The notes beneath the pieces were generated by a model that worked only from the letters and a program-made list of their open reading frames with translations, made no database searches and was not told where the DNA came from. From Sphingobacterium yanglingense (lineage in GTDB: Bacteria > Bacteroidota > Bacteroidia > Sphingobacteriales > Sphingobacteriaceae), in NCBI RefSeq assembly GCF_004363245.1, contig NZ_SNYV01000020.1:62001-126000 (forward strand): DNA of 64,000 nucleotides, written 5' to 3'. This document shows, piece after piece, positions 36,501 to 45,428 of the stretch; the stretch's first letter is position 1; each line of letters begins with the position of its first letter. The translations under genes and the position numbers were made by a program.

Positions 36501-36924
36501 GAACTATAAAGGTTTTGAACTCGGGATGATATTCAATTATCGTGTTGGTGGGCAGATGTACAATCAGACTCTAGTTGACAAGGTACAAGGTGCCGATACC
36601 AAGTACAATGTGGATCGTAGAGCTTATGATCTGGGTTGGACGAAACCTGGCGATGAATCTATGTTTACCAAATTTGGGACTACAGAGGTAATTACCAAGT
36701 TGAGTTCTAGATTCGTACAGGATGACAATGTGCTTAGCCTAAGCTCCGCTTCCTTGGGATACAATTTCTATAGACATGCTTTTGTGAAAAGGATAGGCTT
36801 GAATAGCTTCAGTCTAGTAGCTATTACTAACGATTTATTCACTTTGAGCTCTATTCAGGTAGAACGTGGTACCAACAATCCTTTTGCTCGTACATTCTCC
36901 CTTTCCTTAAGAGCTGGTTTTTAA
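33556..36924 (+). CDS. SusC/RagA family TonB-dependent receptor with STN domain (locus 2)
   Basis: The 1122-residue protein has an N-terminal leader of about 25 residues and a hydrophobic signal segment (there is no later Met before it, so the leader is real), an STN domain at about 45-115, a carboxypeptidase-regulatory-like domain from about 142, the motif VVVTGIF, the plug with PLFILDGFEV and ITILKDASATSIYGSRGANGV, and the barrel ending in Phe. Plug and early barrel are similar to the locus 1 protein, so the two are paralogues that may take related substrates. It ends with TAATG, overlapping the susD start. Confidence 0.93.
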   Translation: MNGNLDVLRGLASAVWRSSRFLSRTKILLLASSVMFMSMGIAQVIHIEGRNMSLRQILDELKKQSGYSVFIRKDVLDNASTINLQKKNRTVEELLEEVTRGQQLDYQIKGKEIVLSKKATAPQAVQKTSRSTVELDAQQETVVRGVLVDTEGKPVAKATVSSKSTGTKVESDASGRFQIKVSLPDELLVSYIGFAPKRVAVADTKALRITLQSTAVAVEDVVVTGIFERPEGNFTGAVTSISGAELKNVSSSNVFAAISALDPAFRIVPNNAVGGNINEMPEIQIRGANSMPNLSGELSANPNAPLFILDGFEVTLQRVVDLDMNMIQSITILKDASATSIYGSRGANGVLVITSVAPKPGKIQVTFNNDFRLTTPDLSVYNLLNAREKLDFEKRVGFYTAEQGNRQYILDQVYNDRAAAIASGVDTDWLGFPTQVGTSNRSTLYLQGGDEYIRYGLQLSGDFQNGVMKGQKRNNYSGQFDLTYNVKNLRFQNSIRIFQNTSNESPYGSFAQYARMNPYWRPFDSNGLPNQILESNTFGTFTNPLYDATLNTLDKSQYFGISNNLKVRWNIMQGLHAETSFSLNKQNGSSDQFYPAQHSKFTGVTNVNEKGSYDVRNDNSLGYESLTTLNYTKNINKHLIYSTLGFNIASNSNNYYSISTVGFPFDRLDNLLFANQYKPNTRPIGDESTVRRLGYLFNANYAYDNRYLLDFSARRDGSSQFGSDKRYGSFWSTGIGWNIHNEDFFVKNEQINRLKIRASYGSTGSLNIPAYRAQTRYSFGVDNVYDGELGAAIMGLGNRELSWQEVKTLNLGTDVTLFKERLDIRFEYYRSLTDNTITNVSLAPSNGFSDYAENLGKIQNTGFEFSGRYKIIDNKKEGILWSVNVGAITNKNILKELSNKLKLTNANTNAANTKQRAPNIMLEEGQAINSIFVVPSLGVDPITGAEVLLKKDGSTTFTWAAADKVAYGVTDPKWNGVFGTNLNYKGFELGMIFNYRVGGQMYNQTLVDKVQGADTKYNVDRRAYDLGWTKPGDESMFTKFGTTEVITKLSSRFVQDDNVLSLSSASLGYNFYRHAFVKRIGLNSFSLVAITNDLFTLSSIQVERGTNNPFARTFSLSLRAGF

Positions 36925-38375
36925 TGATTAATTCGAATAAAATGAAAATAACCACTAAAATATTCGCCATCCTTAGCCTTTTGTTTTTTGGCACAGGGTG
37001 TAATAATTACCTTGAAGTAGACCCTAAATCTACAATTGGTCAAGAGCAATTGTTTAGTTCCGAAGTTGGCTTCCAGCAGGCTCTGACAGGTGTATATTCA
37101 CAGGTCGCATCCAAGTCCTTGTATGGAGATAATATGTCCATGGGTTTTGTGAGCATGATCGGACAAAATTATAGTCCGAATGCTAGTTTGTTTCCTTTTA
37201 AACAGACCGTAGCGCTTAATTTTAAGACTGGTGACGCTATTTCTTTCGTATCATCTATCTGGTCGAGTGCTTATAAAGCTATTGCAGGGACCAATACGAT
37301 TTTAGCAGAAATCGATGCCAAGAAAAGCATCTTCACAGAAAATAATTATGCATTGGTAAAAGGCGAAACTCTAGGACTACGGGCCTATTTACATTTTGAT
37401 TTGTTGAGACTCTATGGTGCGAATTTTGCTACTAATTCCAGCAAAAAGTCTATTCCATATCGTACCGTATCAAATGCGCTTTCTAAAGTCCCTTCCACTG
37501 TCGATGAGGTATCTGCTTTAGTGTTAGAAGATTTGCTTGAAGCAGAACAGCTGTTGAAAAACACAGACGCTATGGTTCTTGGTGTGAATAAGAATAGACG
37601 ATTCAAAATGAACTATTACGCCATCAAAGGATTACAAGCGCGTGTATACCTTTTCAGAGGAGATAAAGTTAATGCTGCAAAAGCGGCAAAGGAGGTCGTA
37701 GAGTCAGGCAAATTTGCTTTTGTCACTTCGGATGAAATAAATGCAAATCCAGGAAGCCGTGATCGTCTTTTTTCTAATGAACATGTTTTCGCTTTGCGTG
37801 TCAAAAATATCAAAGAGTGGGTCGAAGGTTCCCGAGCATATTTTAAGATTGTTCCAAGCGATTCTCGTTACTCTTTGACGAGAACTGAAGTCGATTTTAA
37901 AACACTGTATGAAGTTGACAAAAACGGATCAACCGATATTCGGAGTTCGAAATTATTAGAAACGGAAGGCACAACTATTTTTTGTTCTAAATTTTGGCAG
38001 ACTTCCGTATTGGGCAGTGGGCAGACAGAAATTGATCGGTTAGATCAGACAGTACCATTAGTGAGATTGTCCGAGATGTATTATATACTAGCCGAAACCG
38101 CTGCGACACCAGCGGAGGGGTTAGTCTATTTGAATAAGGTAAGGGTCAATCGTGTTCTGCCAGAGATTTTATCTACAGGTTTCACATCACAGAATCTCGA
38201 AGCAGAGATTCTTAAAGAATACCAAAAAGAGTTTTATGCGGAGGGACAGTTATTTTTCTATTACAAACGTAAACTGACTGTACGTATGCTTTTTGGTGCG
38301 AAGAATCTGAGCGAAACCAACTATATCGTTCCTGTGCCAGACAATGAGTTAGAGTTCAATCCTAATTACAATTAA
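36924..38375 (+). CDS. SusD/RagB family nutrient-binding lipoprotein (locus 2)
   Basis: The 483-residue protein has a lipobox (FFGTGC, Cys26 from the first Met; the ATG at 36942 is an alternative start giving a shorter signal), the N-terminal segments YLEVDPKSTI and GFQQALTGVYS, the helix LGLRAYLHFDLLRLYG and the C-terminal EFYAEGQLFFYYKRK. These correspond closely to the locus 1 SusD. The first ATG overlaps the susC stop codon. It caps the SusC barrel and binds the unknown ligand at the surface. Confidence 0.92.
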   Translation: MINSNKMKITTKIFAILSLLFFGTGCNNYLEVDPKSTIGQEQLFSSEVGFQQALTGVYSQVASKSLYGDNMSMGFVSMIGQNYSPNASLFPFKQTVALNFKTGDAISFVSSIWSSAYKAIAGTNTILAEIDAKKSIFTENNYALVKGETLGLRAYLHFDLLRLYGANFATNSSKKSIPYRTVSNALSKVPSTVDEVSALVLEDLLEAEQLLKNTDAMVLGVNKNRRFKMNYYAIKGLQARVYLFRGDKVNAAKAAKEVVESGKFAFVTSDEINANPGSRDRLFSNEHVFALRVKNIKEWVEGSRAYFKIVPSDSRYSLTRTEVDFKTLYEVDKNGSTDIRSSKLLETEGTTIFCSKFWQTSVLGSGQTEIDRLDQTVPLVRLSEMYYILAETAATPAEGLVYLNKVRVNRVLPEILSTGFTSQNLEAEILKEYQKEFYAEGQLFFYYKRKLTVRMLFGAKNLSETNYIVPVPDNELEFNPNYN

Positions 38376-38382
38376 TTAATAA

Positions 38383-39114
38383 ATGATTATGAAGAATATA
38401 TTCATTATAGGTCTATTGTTTTTATCCTTAGCATCCTGTCGCAAGGATCCACAGTCTGTTTTTAGTGGGCAGGATGGCGTTACCTTTTATTATAAGTCTG
38501 GACCAGAGCAGGATAGCGTGAGCTACTCCTTTAAGGCGAACGTTGTCCCAAAAACCAAAGATACCGTTTATATCAAGATGCGTCTCGTAGGCAAATTGGC
38601 TAATTATGACCGGGAGATTTCGGTGGTTGCGGATAAAGGATCCACCGCTGTAGAGGGAACGCATTTCATTCTGCCAAAAACGTTTATGCAAGCTGATTCC
38701 TTTGAAGTCAGATATCCAGTTGTCCTGCTAAATTCTCCTGATCTGGTCAGTAAGACCGTTCGGTTGGTGCTACGTGTGGCAGATAGTAAGGATCTGATCG
38801 TAGGTACCGTAGGACAAGCTGATTATAGCACAAGAAATACGGCGGTGTTTAAAATAAACTTTAGTAATAATTTGATAAAACCAGACTATTGGGATTATAT
38901 CGGAGGCTATGTAGGGCCTTACAGTAATGTTCGTTATCAATTTATGATTGATGCGCTTGGTACCTCAAATTTTAGACCGAACACCAAAGGGGGACTACTT
39001 ACCTATCCGGATTTTTTGAATTTTAAAGCTGTGTTGGGTACGGCTTTGAACGAGTATGAAAAGAAGAATGGCCCGTTGATGGATGAAAATAATCTCCGGA
39101 TTACTTTTAACTAA
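38383..39114 (+). CDS. DUF4843 domain lipoprotein (locus 2)
   Basis: The 243-residue lipoprotein (lipobox LASCR) has the DUF4843 features: FYYKSGPEQDSVSYSF, DTVYIKMRLVG, the segment AVEGTHFILP and a final helical part with PDYWDYIGGYVG. It is a paralogue of the locus 1 protein, although more diverged than the SusC pair. It lies seven bases after susD. Role unknown, probably a surface accessory of the SusCD complex. Confidence 0.83.
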   Translation: MIMKNIFIIGLLFLSLASCRKDPQSVFSGQDGVTFYYKSGPEQDSVSYSFKANVVPKTKDTVYIKMRLVGKLANYDREISVVADKGSTAVEGTHFILPKTFMQADSFEVRYPVVLLNSPDLVSKTVRLVLRVADSKDLIVGTVGQADYSTRNTAVFKINFSNNLIKPDYWDYIGGYVGPYSNVRYQFMIDALGTSNFRPNTKGGLLTYPDFLNFKAVLGTALNEYEKKNGPLMDENNLRITFN

Positions 39115-39134
39115 CAATATTAAACTGGAAAAGT

Positions 39135-40625
39135 ATGAAATATCTATATAAAATATTAAGCATGGCCCTTATTGGGACAATGCTTTATTCCTGTCAGAAA
39201 GAAACCTATAACTATTCGGAAGTTAACACCCTTTCAATAAAGAAAGATGCTGATACCTATGAGGTACAGCAGCGAGACATATTAACTATTGACCCCGTTA
39301 TTTCTACAAGCCAAACAGATGGAGGGCCTTATACCTACGAGTGGTTGGTCTATAAGGATGTTGACATAGCAGATTATAATATATCGGCAGCCAACCCACC
39401 GAATAAAGCAAAAAAGCTTTCTTCTGACAAAAAGTTAAATGTCGAAATTATGTTAGACCCAGGTGTTTACCATCTTCAGCTTACTATTACTGATAGCAAG
39501 ACCAATCTGAAAACCTATGATCAGTCTACATTGACGGTCAATGGCAAGTTTTATGAAGGTTGGTTGGTCATGTCCAATACATCAGGTAAGCCAACTGTTT
39601 CCTTTGTTCGTAAGGACGGTGAAGTCTTTTTAGATGTTATTGGTTTATCAAATAAAGGAATGGCTTTGTCAGGTAAAGGACTTGCTGCTTTCTCAGGTGT
39701 GCACAAACAATTGGAAAGTGTTAATGTCTTTACAGATCAAGAGTTTTATAGTTTTAACGCCAATGATTTTTCATTGATTGGTACTTCTGGCAGCTTGATG
39801 GAAACGAAGATTGCCCCAATTAGATCACCTCATTATGCTATAAACAATATTAATTTTGATCAGTATATTGTTAGCAATGGAAGTGTTTATGGTGCATTAA
39901 CCCCCTATGGTGGATTCGGAAAGTATTCATCACGTTTTAGTGGACCTGATTATTCGGTATTTCCTTTCTTCATGACAGGATCCAAGGCATATACTTTGTT
40001 CTATGATAATAAGGGCAAGCGTTTTCTGCACAACAGTTATAATACACGGTCTTTGCTCGAGTTCGCCAGTATACCTGAGGAGGTGAAGGATGGGGTGGTT
40101 ACGGTGGCATACAATGTTAGCGCGGTAGGCAAAACGGCAATAGCCATTGACAAAGGAGCAAATAATGAATATTTCTTAGTGATGAAAGACGATGTTGACT
40201 ATTATTTATACTCCATACTACCAGATAATGCGAGTCCGGCAGGCATGAAGCAAAAGATGACACATGTACCTGAGATTGCTAAAGCAACCTCTTTTGCCGT
40301 TTCAGAGGCGAATAAACAAATGTATTATGCTGTCGGGAATACCATTTATATCTATGATATTCTAGCCAATTCGGCTAAGGTAGCTTATCAGTTTCCGGCA
40401 AATACCTTAATCAAAGATCTCAAGATGTTTAAGAGCAAAGGTTGGAGTAAAGTTGATCCATTGTTTAATAGACGATTGACCGTAGCTACGTACAACGGCA
40501 GCGAGGGTGAATTGTATTATTTCGATCTACTTCCGATTGGAGACATCGAAAATAATACGTACAGCAAGAAGTTTGGAGGGTTTGGTGAGATCGAGCAGAT
40601 TAATTACAGAAACCCTAATTTATAG
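39135..40625 (+). CDS. PKD-like family lipoprotein (locus 2)
   Basis: The 496-residue lipoprotein (lipobox LYSCQ) has an N-terminal PKD-like domain (PYTYEWLVYKD, YHLQLTITDSKT) and a C-terminal part with repeated beta segments (EGWLVMSN, YYAVGNTIYIYDI, YQFPAN, LYYFDLLPI) that suggest a propeller-like fold. It corresponds to the locus 1 gene at 23789. It starts 20 bases after the DUF4843 gene and is followed after eight bases by the TlpA gene, with no hairpin between them, unlike locus 1. Confidence 0.83.
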   Translation: MKYLYKILSMALIGTMLYSCQKETYNYSEVNTLSIKKDADTYEVQQRDILTIDPVISTSQTDGGPYTYEWLVYKDVDIADYNISAANPPNKAKKLSSDKKLNVEIMLDPGVYHLQLTITDSKTNLKTYDQSTLTVNGKFYEGWLVMSNTSGKPTVSFVRKDGEVFLDVIGLSNKGMALSGKGLAAFSGVHKQLESVNVFTDQEFYSFNANDFSLIGTSGSLMETKIAPIRSPHYAINNINFDQYIVSNGSVYGALTPYGGFGKYSSRFSGPDYSVFPFFMTGSKAYTLFYDNKGKRFLHNSYNTRSLLEFASIPEEVKDGVVTVAYNVSAVGKTAIAIDKGANNEYFLVMKDDVDYYLYSILPDNASPAGMKQKMTHVPEIAKATSFAVSEANKQMYYAVGNTIYIYDILANSAKVAYQFPANTLIKDLKMFKSKGWSKVDPLFNRRLTVATYNGSEGELYYFDLLPIGDIENNTYSKKFGGFGEIEQINYRNPNL

Positions 40626-40633
40626 AAATTACC

Positions 40634-42064
40634 ATGCATTTACATAAAAAAGCAATCCTAGTCATCGCCTTATCAACGGCACTAGGTACCGTCAAGGCCC
40701 AGTTGGCCAAGAAAACTGACCTGACATTCAAAGATATCCAAGACCGGGTCAATGGCTTACTTGCCAGTAAAGACCCCTTGGCAAAAGATTCTATCAAATG
40801 GGAGGCCTCCCATTTGATAGAATCCAAAAATGAAGAGTACATCAAACATGGCAAATCCGTCTTTGGATTTTTAGGGGACAGTAAGTCTGTGGAGATAGCT
40901 CACCAGAACCTCTTAAAAAAGTTTCCCAAGAGTGCTTATACGGCAGGTTCAAGGTTGGATGATCTACTGAAGGATTACACTGACGAAGGCAGTTTAAACA
41001 AAGACGTCGCCGTATGGAAAAAACAGTATAAAACAGCCCTGCAGACAGCTTCGTTTGCCGATGCGAGCTATGCCAAAATAGCTGGTAAATTGCTTACCAA
41101 TGGTGAGGTAGCAGGCGCTAAGACCTATGCTGCTCTGATCGTTAAAGATGCGGCAAAAGCGAATTTTGAATTTAAGCTCGCACAGCACACATTCGAACAG
41201 GGAGATATCTCCCAAAGCGCGCAACTCCTTGATGCCCTCATTAGCAAATATCCACAGGTGCTTCAGGAGAATAAATACCTTGGACAGCAAGTCTATAGCC
41301 TACAGGCTGAGATTTTTGGCAAGCAGCAGAAGTGGGCAGCGGCATTGGGGCTTGTCGAGGAGCACAATCTTCCTTTAGAGGATATCAAGTTTCAGGCCCT
41401 GATGCAGACGGGACGCAACTTTGATGCCTTCTTACTATTGGACACGCGTTTTGCAAAAACCGCATTGACACCGATTCAGGAGCGGGAGGGAGCCACACTT
41501 TTCGAGAATCTGGGAAGTACATCCAAGGAATGGGAAGCCTACAAAGTTCGTGTAGAAGCAAAGAAAACAAAGGAGAACGAGCAGCACTGGACAAGCTCCA
41601 TGATCAATGAGCCTTCTATTGATTTTGAGCTCATGGATATGCAGGGGAAAATCGTCAAGTCTTCGGACTATAAAGGTAAAATTGTAGTTCTGGACTTCTG
41701 GGCTACCTGGTGCGGTCCATGTGTCAATTCCTTTCCAGGGATGCAGGCCGCGGTAGACAAGTACAAAGATGATCCGGAGGTCGTATTCCTATTTATGAAT
41801 ACATGGGAGCGCAGCGAAGATTATAAAACAAAGGTGAAAGCCTTTATCGAGGAGAAAGGGTATAGCTTCCATGTCGTATTTGATAAGCAAGAGGCAGGAG
41901 ATGCCTTAGTCGAAAAATATGGCATTACCGGTATTCCGACAAAGATTATTATCGATCAGAACGGACGAGTGCGGTTCAAATCCTCTGGTAGCTCACCCGT
42001 GGTGAAAGAAATCGTAGACGAGATCTCGTATAAAATCGATCTCATTAGGAAGCAGAAGAACTAG
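40634..42064 (+). CDS. TlpA-family disulfide reductase (locus 2)
   Basis: The 476-residue secreted protein (signal peptide about 1-22) has a long helical N-terminal part (residues about 25-330, perhaps TPR-like) and a C-terminal TlpA domain with WATWCGPC (Cys360, Cys363) and the cis-Pro loop TGIPTKIII. It is periplasmic or outer-membrane facing and closes locus 2. Locus 2 has this single thioredoxin-type gene where locus 1 has two and locus 3 three. No good terminator is visible after it. Confidence 0.9.
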   Translation: MHLHKKAILVIALSTALGTVKAQLAKKTDLTFKDIQDRVNGLLASKDPLAKDSIKWEASHLIESKNEEYIKHGKSVFGFLGDSKSVEIAHQNLLKKFPKSAYTAGSRLDDLLKDYTDEGSLNKDVAVWKKQYKTALQTASFADASYAKIAGKLLTNGEVAGAKTYAALIVKDAAKANFEFKLAQHTFEQGDISQSAQLLDALISKYPQVLQENKYLGQQVYSLQAEIFGKQQKWAAALGLVEEHNLPLEDIKFQALMQTGRNFDAFLLLDTRFAKTALTPIQEREGATLFENLGSTSKEWEAYKVRVEAKKTKENEQHWTSSMINEPSIDFELMDMQGKIVKSSDYKGKIVVLDFWATWCGPCVNSFPGMQAAVDKYKDDPEVVFLFMNTWERSEDYKTKVKAFIEEKGYSFHVVFDKQEAGDALVEKYGITGIPTKIIIDQNGRVRFKSSGSSPVVKEIVDEISYKIDLIRKQKN

Positions 42065-42381
42065 AGGTTATTTAATATTGGTAGATGCAATCGCTCCGAA
42101 AGAGCTTCCTAAACTCAGCATTGAAAATGAGGCGATATATAGCTAATTTCCGGATTCGAAAGTATTCCTCTCGCGAAAAAATCAAGCTATCTTAAAAAAA
42201 GGGAGAAAAAGACTTCTCTACGAAATACCCTACAACAAAAGGCGGGTAACAGCCAATGAATCATACAGGTTAAGCCTATGGTTTATATGGTTGGAACCTG
42301 ACTACTTAAAGAAGATTAGAACAAAACCGGTGTGACGGATAGAAGGATCGGTTGTATCGTCTGTTTCATCAAGAGCTCCGC
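42065..42381. other. Intergenic region before the tandem repeat
   Basis: No gene, promoter or RNA was recognised in these 317 bases. They lead into the tandem repeat. Confidence 0.4.
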
Positions 42382-42780
42382 TTGATTGATCGACTGCCGC
42401 AGTTGATTAATAGATCGTGGCACTTGATTCATCATCTGCATCATTTGATTGATCTACTATTGCAGTTGATTAATAGATCGTGGCACTTGATTCATCATCT
42501 GCATCATTTGATTGATCTACTATTGCAGTTGATTAATAGATTGTGGCACTTGATTCATCATCTGCATCATTTGATTGATCTACTATTGCAGTTGATTAAT
42601 AGATTGTGGCACTTGATTCATCATCTGCATCATTTGATTGATCTACTATTGCAGTTGATTAATAGATTGTGGCACTTGATTCATCATCTGCATCATTTGA
42701 TTGATCTACTACTGCAATTGATTAATAGATCATCGTTCTTAATTCATCATCTAGTTTATTTGATTAACTAGCTGGTGCAA
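42382..42780. repeat. Tandem repeat: 19 units of 21 bases in a 63-base higher-order pattern
   Basis: The stretch is exactly 19 x 21 bases. Units start with TTGATT and alternate as three types A (TTGATTAATAGATCGTGGCAC), in positions such as 42403, B (starting 42424, with CATCATCTGCATCAT) and C (starting 42445, with GATCTACTATTGCAG). The ABC trimer of 63 bases occurs five times with nearly no change (42403-42717); the first and the last three units are diverged. A plus-strand frame stays open through all of it (Leu, Ile, His rich), but this follows from the period being a multiple of three. It starts with TTG and has no relatives I recognise, so I do not count it as a gene. Confidence 0.93.
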
Positions 42781-42818
42781 AAGGACATTCAAAAATTAGA
42801 TCTATGTCGCTATATAAG

Positions 42819-42851
42819 CACAAACACCGGCTACCAAGACCGGTGTTTGTG
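42819..42851 (-). terminator. Terminator of locus 3
   Basis: Arms 42819-42830 and 42840-42851 form a perfect 12-base GC-rich stem with a 9-base loop, ten bases after the stop codon of the minus-strand thioredoxin gene. The T run on the minus strand is weak. Confidence 0.75.
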
Positions 42852-42861
42852 TTGTATTTGC

Positions 42862-44250
42862 TTATCGCCAAAGACTATGTGGAGTCTGGCCTTTGCGGAT
42901 AGATTCTAAGGATGTTTCGAGGCGTTTCTTGACTTCCTCGGCTCCGGGTAGAAAACTGTCCTGACAGGCGATTTCCATCTCTTTGACAGCCTGTGCTTGG
43001 TTTCCGGTCTTTAACAAGAGCCCAGCATACACTGCCGCGGAAGAGAAATGGGGGAAATAAGAATTCGCCTGTTTGGCCCAATCCGTGGCCTTTTTTAAGA
43101 TCTTAGGGTCGTTAGACTGGTTATAGATGTACTCGGCAGCATCCCGTAGGCTATAGGAGACACCCGACATTTCTTGATGACGCATCAGTCTTTTCATCAC
43201 GGCATAGTTCGGATCAGCCACAGAGTCTGTCTTGCCTTCAAGATAAGGCTTCATATAGTCTTCAAAAGTTTTTTTGTCTGAGGCAATCTTGTCCGGAATG
43301 CCTGTTTTCATAAGCCCGTTGTCTACATAGTCTATTGCTGCAGCTTGAAGTTTGTCTACATCATGGATACCATTGTAGTACTGCATGACAGTAGCCTTTG
43401 CTATAGCCGTTTGTTCGGCCTCATTGACCTTGGATGCAACTAGCAATTTGCGGTAAGAGTCGATCATGATCGGTAGCTGATCGGCTCTTTCCTGCTCGAT
43501 GATATTCTTCTGAAAATAATTGCGGATACCCGTTTCTAATATTCCTAAGGCATATTTGACAACATCTAGAGAGTCTAGCTTCTCGCGGTTATTGAAAAGG
43601 TAATTGAACCCCTCGCCGCCGGGTATGACCTGGAATGTGGGATCGGTGAAATAGACTGCGCCAAGTATCTCTTTGTCTAAAAGCTGGCTGGCGGAAAGTT
43701 TTGGCATAAGCTCTTCGATAAGATCGGCAGATGGTAGCTTGGATAATGCGCGTTTCTTCATGTAACCGATCAGAAAGTCCGTATCGCGATTGCCTTTTTC
43801 ATACTCTTCGTGCCATGCCACCAATGGCTTTGGATCATTACGCTCCTGAAGGGCGATTTCGGCCTCTTGCAGAAACGGCGCCGCAGGCATATAGCCCGAA
43901 GTACGGTATACTAATCTGCCATCACCATCTACAAATAGATAGGTAGGGTACGAGCGTACGCCATATTGTTTGGCTAAAGCTACGCCTTCGCCTTTTTCGG
44001 CATCAAATTTATAATTGACAAAAGATGCGTTGAATAGCTTGCCGACATTTTCCATAGGGAATACCTCGGCAGCCATTAGCTTACAAGGTCCGCACCAGCT
44101 GGTGTAGACATCGACAAATACCAATTTGTTCTCGGCCTTGGCCCGGGCTAATAGCTGACTCCAGGTACCTTCTATAAATTGTATTCCCTGTTGTGCACTG
44201 GCCGCAAAGGAGGCAATTATTAATACCAGTGTCCCAATTAATCTCTTCAT
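42862..44250 (-). CDS. Secreted thioredoxin-fold protein (locus 3)
   Basis: The 462-residue product has a signal peptide (ending near residue 19, ASAQ), a thioredoxin domain at about 25-140 with TSWCGPC (Cys53, Cys56) and the cis-Pro loop VRSYPTYLFVD, then a long helical part of over 300 residues that ends with TPR-like helices. The order matches the thioredoxin at 25384. Predicted periplasmic disulfide reductase or isomerase. It is the last gene of locus 3, ten bases after the TlpA gene at 44261, so certainly in the same transcript. Confidence 0.88.
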   Translation of the reverse strand: MKRLIGTLVLIIASFAASAQQGIQFIEGTWSQLLARAKAENKLVFVDVYTSWCGPCKLMAAEVFPMENVGKLFNASFVNYKFDAEKGEGVALAKQYGVRSYPTYLFVDGDGRLVYRTSGYMPAAPFLQEAEIALQERNDPKPLVAWHEEYEKGNRDTDFLIGYMKKRALSKLPSADLIEELMPKLSASQLLDKEILGAVYFTDPTFQVIPGGEGFNYLFNNREKLDSLDVVKYALGILETGIRNYFQKNIIEQERADQLPIMIDSYRKLLVASKVNEAEQTAIAKATVMQYYNGIHDVDKLQAAAIDYVDNGLMKTGIPDKIASDKKTFEDYMKPYLEGKTDSVADPNYAVMKRLMRHQEMSGVSYSLRDAAEYIYNQSNDPKILKKATDWAKQANSYFPHFSSAAVYAGLLLKTGNQAQAVKEMEIACQDSFLPGAEEVKKRLETSLESIRKGQTPHSLWR

Positions 44251-44260
44251 TCTATTAAAA

Positions 44261-45421
44261 TTAAAAACCGAATATTTCTTTTATTTTATCATCAAATTGA
44301 GCGGAATCTCCGACATAGCGAGCGATGATCTTGCCTTCTTTGTCTAGGAGTATCTTTGTAGGAAAGGCTGTGATTCCGTAGGCTTTTACAGCATCAAATT
44401 CGGCTATACCTTCGTTATTGAGTACCTGTACCCATGTCATCTGATCTTCTTCGATCGCTTTTTTCCAGATACGCTTATTGTCTTCAAGACTGCTACGCTG
44501 TTCGTGTGCTATACCTACGATCTCTAGACCGTGGCTTTTGTACTTGCTATACAGCTCACGTAGGTGTGGGTGTGAATCCCGGCATGGCCCGCACCAGCTG
44601 CCCCAAAAGTCCAGTAGTACGTATTTGCCCTTGAGGGTCTCGAGGTTGACTGACTGTCCGTTGATATCTACCTTTTGAAGAGCAATGGCTTGTTTGCCTA
44701 TTGCGGTAGCATCCATGCTGGCAATCTTACTTTTTATAGCCTGTGCGTAGCTGCTGTTTTTATGGGCTTGCCCCAATTCATTAAAAGCAGATTTTAGCTC
44801 ATCCAAAGAAAGTGAATTGACCATGCCAGAAAGGAAGTACATGCTGACTAGTGACTGCGGATGCTTCTTAATAAAGCTATGTTGTAGGGAGCTGTTTTTC
44901 TCCGCGTTGGCCTGACTGATACGGCTAGACTCTTTGAATAGGGAAGAGTCGCCCGAAAGATCGAAAGCTTTGTAGGCTTTTTTTAACAATGTCCAGTTCT
45001 GGTCCTCGATCTGGTTCTGTTTTTCTTTGATGGTCGCCCATTCTGAATTCTCTTTGCCGCCTTTTACTTTGGCCAAATGTACTTTGTCTACGGTTCCTGT
45101 AATCTCGATGGTGGCATTGGATAGGAAAAAACTGAGGGATGGGCCAGGAATGAAGCCTTGGCCTGTGGCGATCATCGATGCAGGATTGCCCCGGAAACCT
45201 AGGTGAGCGAGAACAGGTTCCTTTACCGTGCCCTTGAATACAGCCCAACCGTTTTCGACTACATAGCTCGTGTCTACAGTGTAGCCATCTCCAGATGCGA
45301 AAGCTAAGTACATAGTGTACTTCTTTGGATTGTCTATTTTGGTCTTGACCGTATAAGAGTTCTGGGCCTGCACGCCAAGGAAACTTCCTAGAAAGGATAG
45401 GAATATTAGGAGTTTTTTCAT
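44261..45421 (-). CDS. TlpA-family disulfide reductase with DUF4369 domain (locus 3, second)
   Basis: The 386-residue secreted protein (signal peptide about 1-19) has a beta-rich N-terminal DUF4369-type domain (about residues 22-115), a helical linker and a TlpA domain with GSWCGPC (Cys277, Cys280), followed by ITAFPTKILLD at the cis-Pro loop. Proteins of this build occur widely in Bacteroidota, where their targets are unknown. It lies seven bases after the similar gene at 45429, from which it probably arose by duplication, as domain order and active-site position are nearly the same. Confidence 0.9.
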   Translation of the reverse strand: MKKLLIFLSFLGSFLGVQAQNSYTVKTKIDNPKKYTMYLAFASGDGYTVDTSYVVENGWAVFKGTVKEPVLAHLGFRGNPASMIATGQGFIPGPSLSFFLSNATIEITGTVDKVHLAKVKGGKENSEWATIKEKQNQIEDQNWTLLKKAYKAFDLSGDSSLFKESSRISQANAEKNSSLQHSFIKKHPQSLVSMYFLSGMVNSLSLDELKSAFNELGQAHKNSSYAQAIKSKIASMDATAIGKQAIALQKVDINGQSVNLETLKGKYVLLDFWGSWCGPCRDSHPHLRELYSKYKSHGLEIVGIAHEQRSSLEDNKRIWKKAIEEDQMTWVQVLNNEGIAEFDAVKAYGITAFPTKILLDKEGKIIARYVGDSAQFDDKIKEIFGF

Positions 45422-45428
45422 GTTGTTT

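Noticed and set aside
16032..42064. Loci 1 and 2 as glycan-use loci (PULs)
   Set aside because: No glycoside hydrolase, lyase, esterase or sulfatase gene is present near either SusCD pair, so calling them polysaccharide loci is not supported.
42352..42771. A Leu/Ile/His-rich 139-codon plus-strand frame across the tandem repeat
   Set aside because: It begins with TTG without a good ribosome site, stays open only because the 63-base period is a multiple of three, and encodes low-complexity sequence. Treated as a repeat.
42382..42780. CRISPR array or plasmid-type iterons
   Set aside because: The 21-base units abut without spacers, so it is not CRISPR. Iteron length fits, but no rep gene or other plasmid sign is present.
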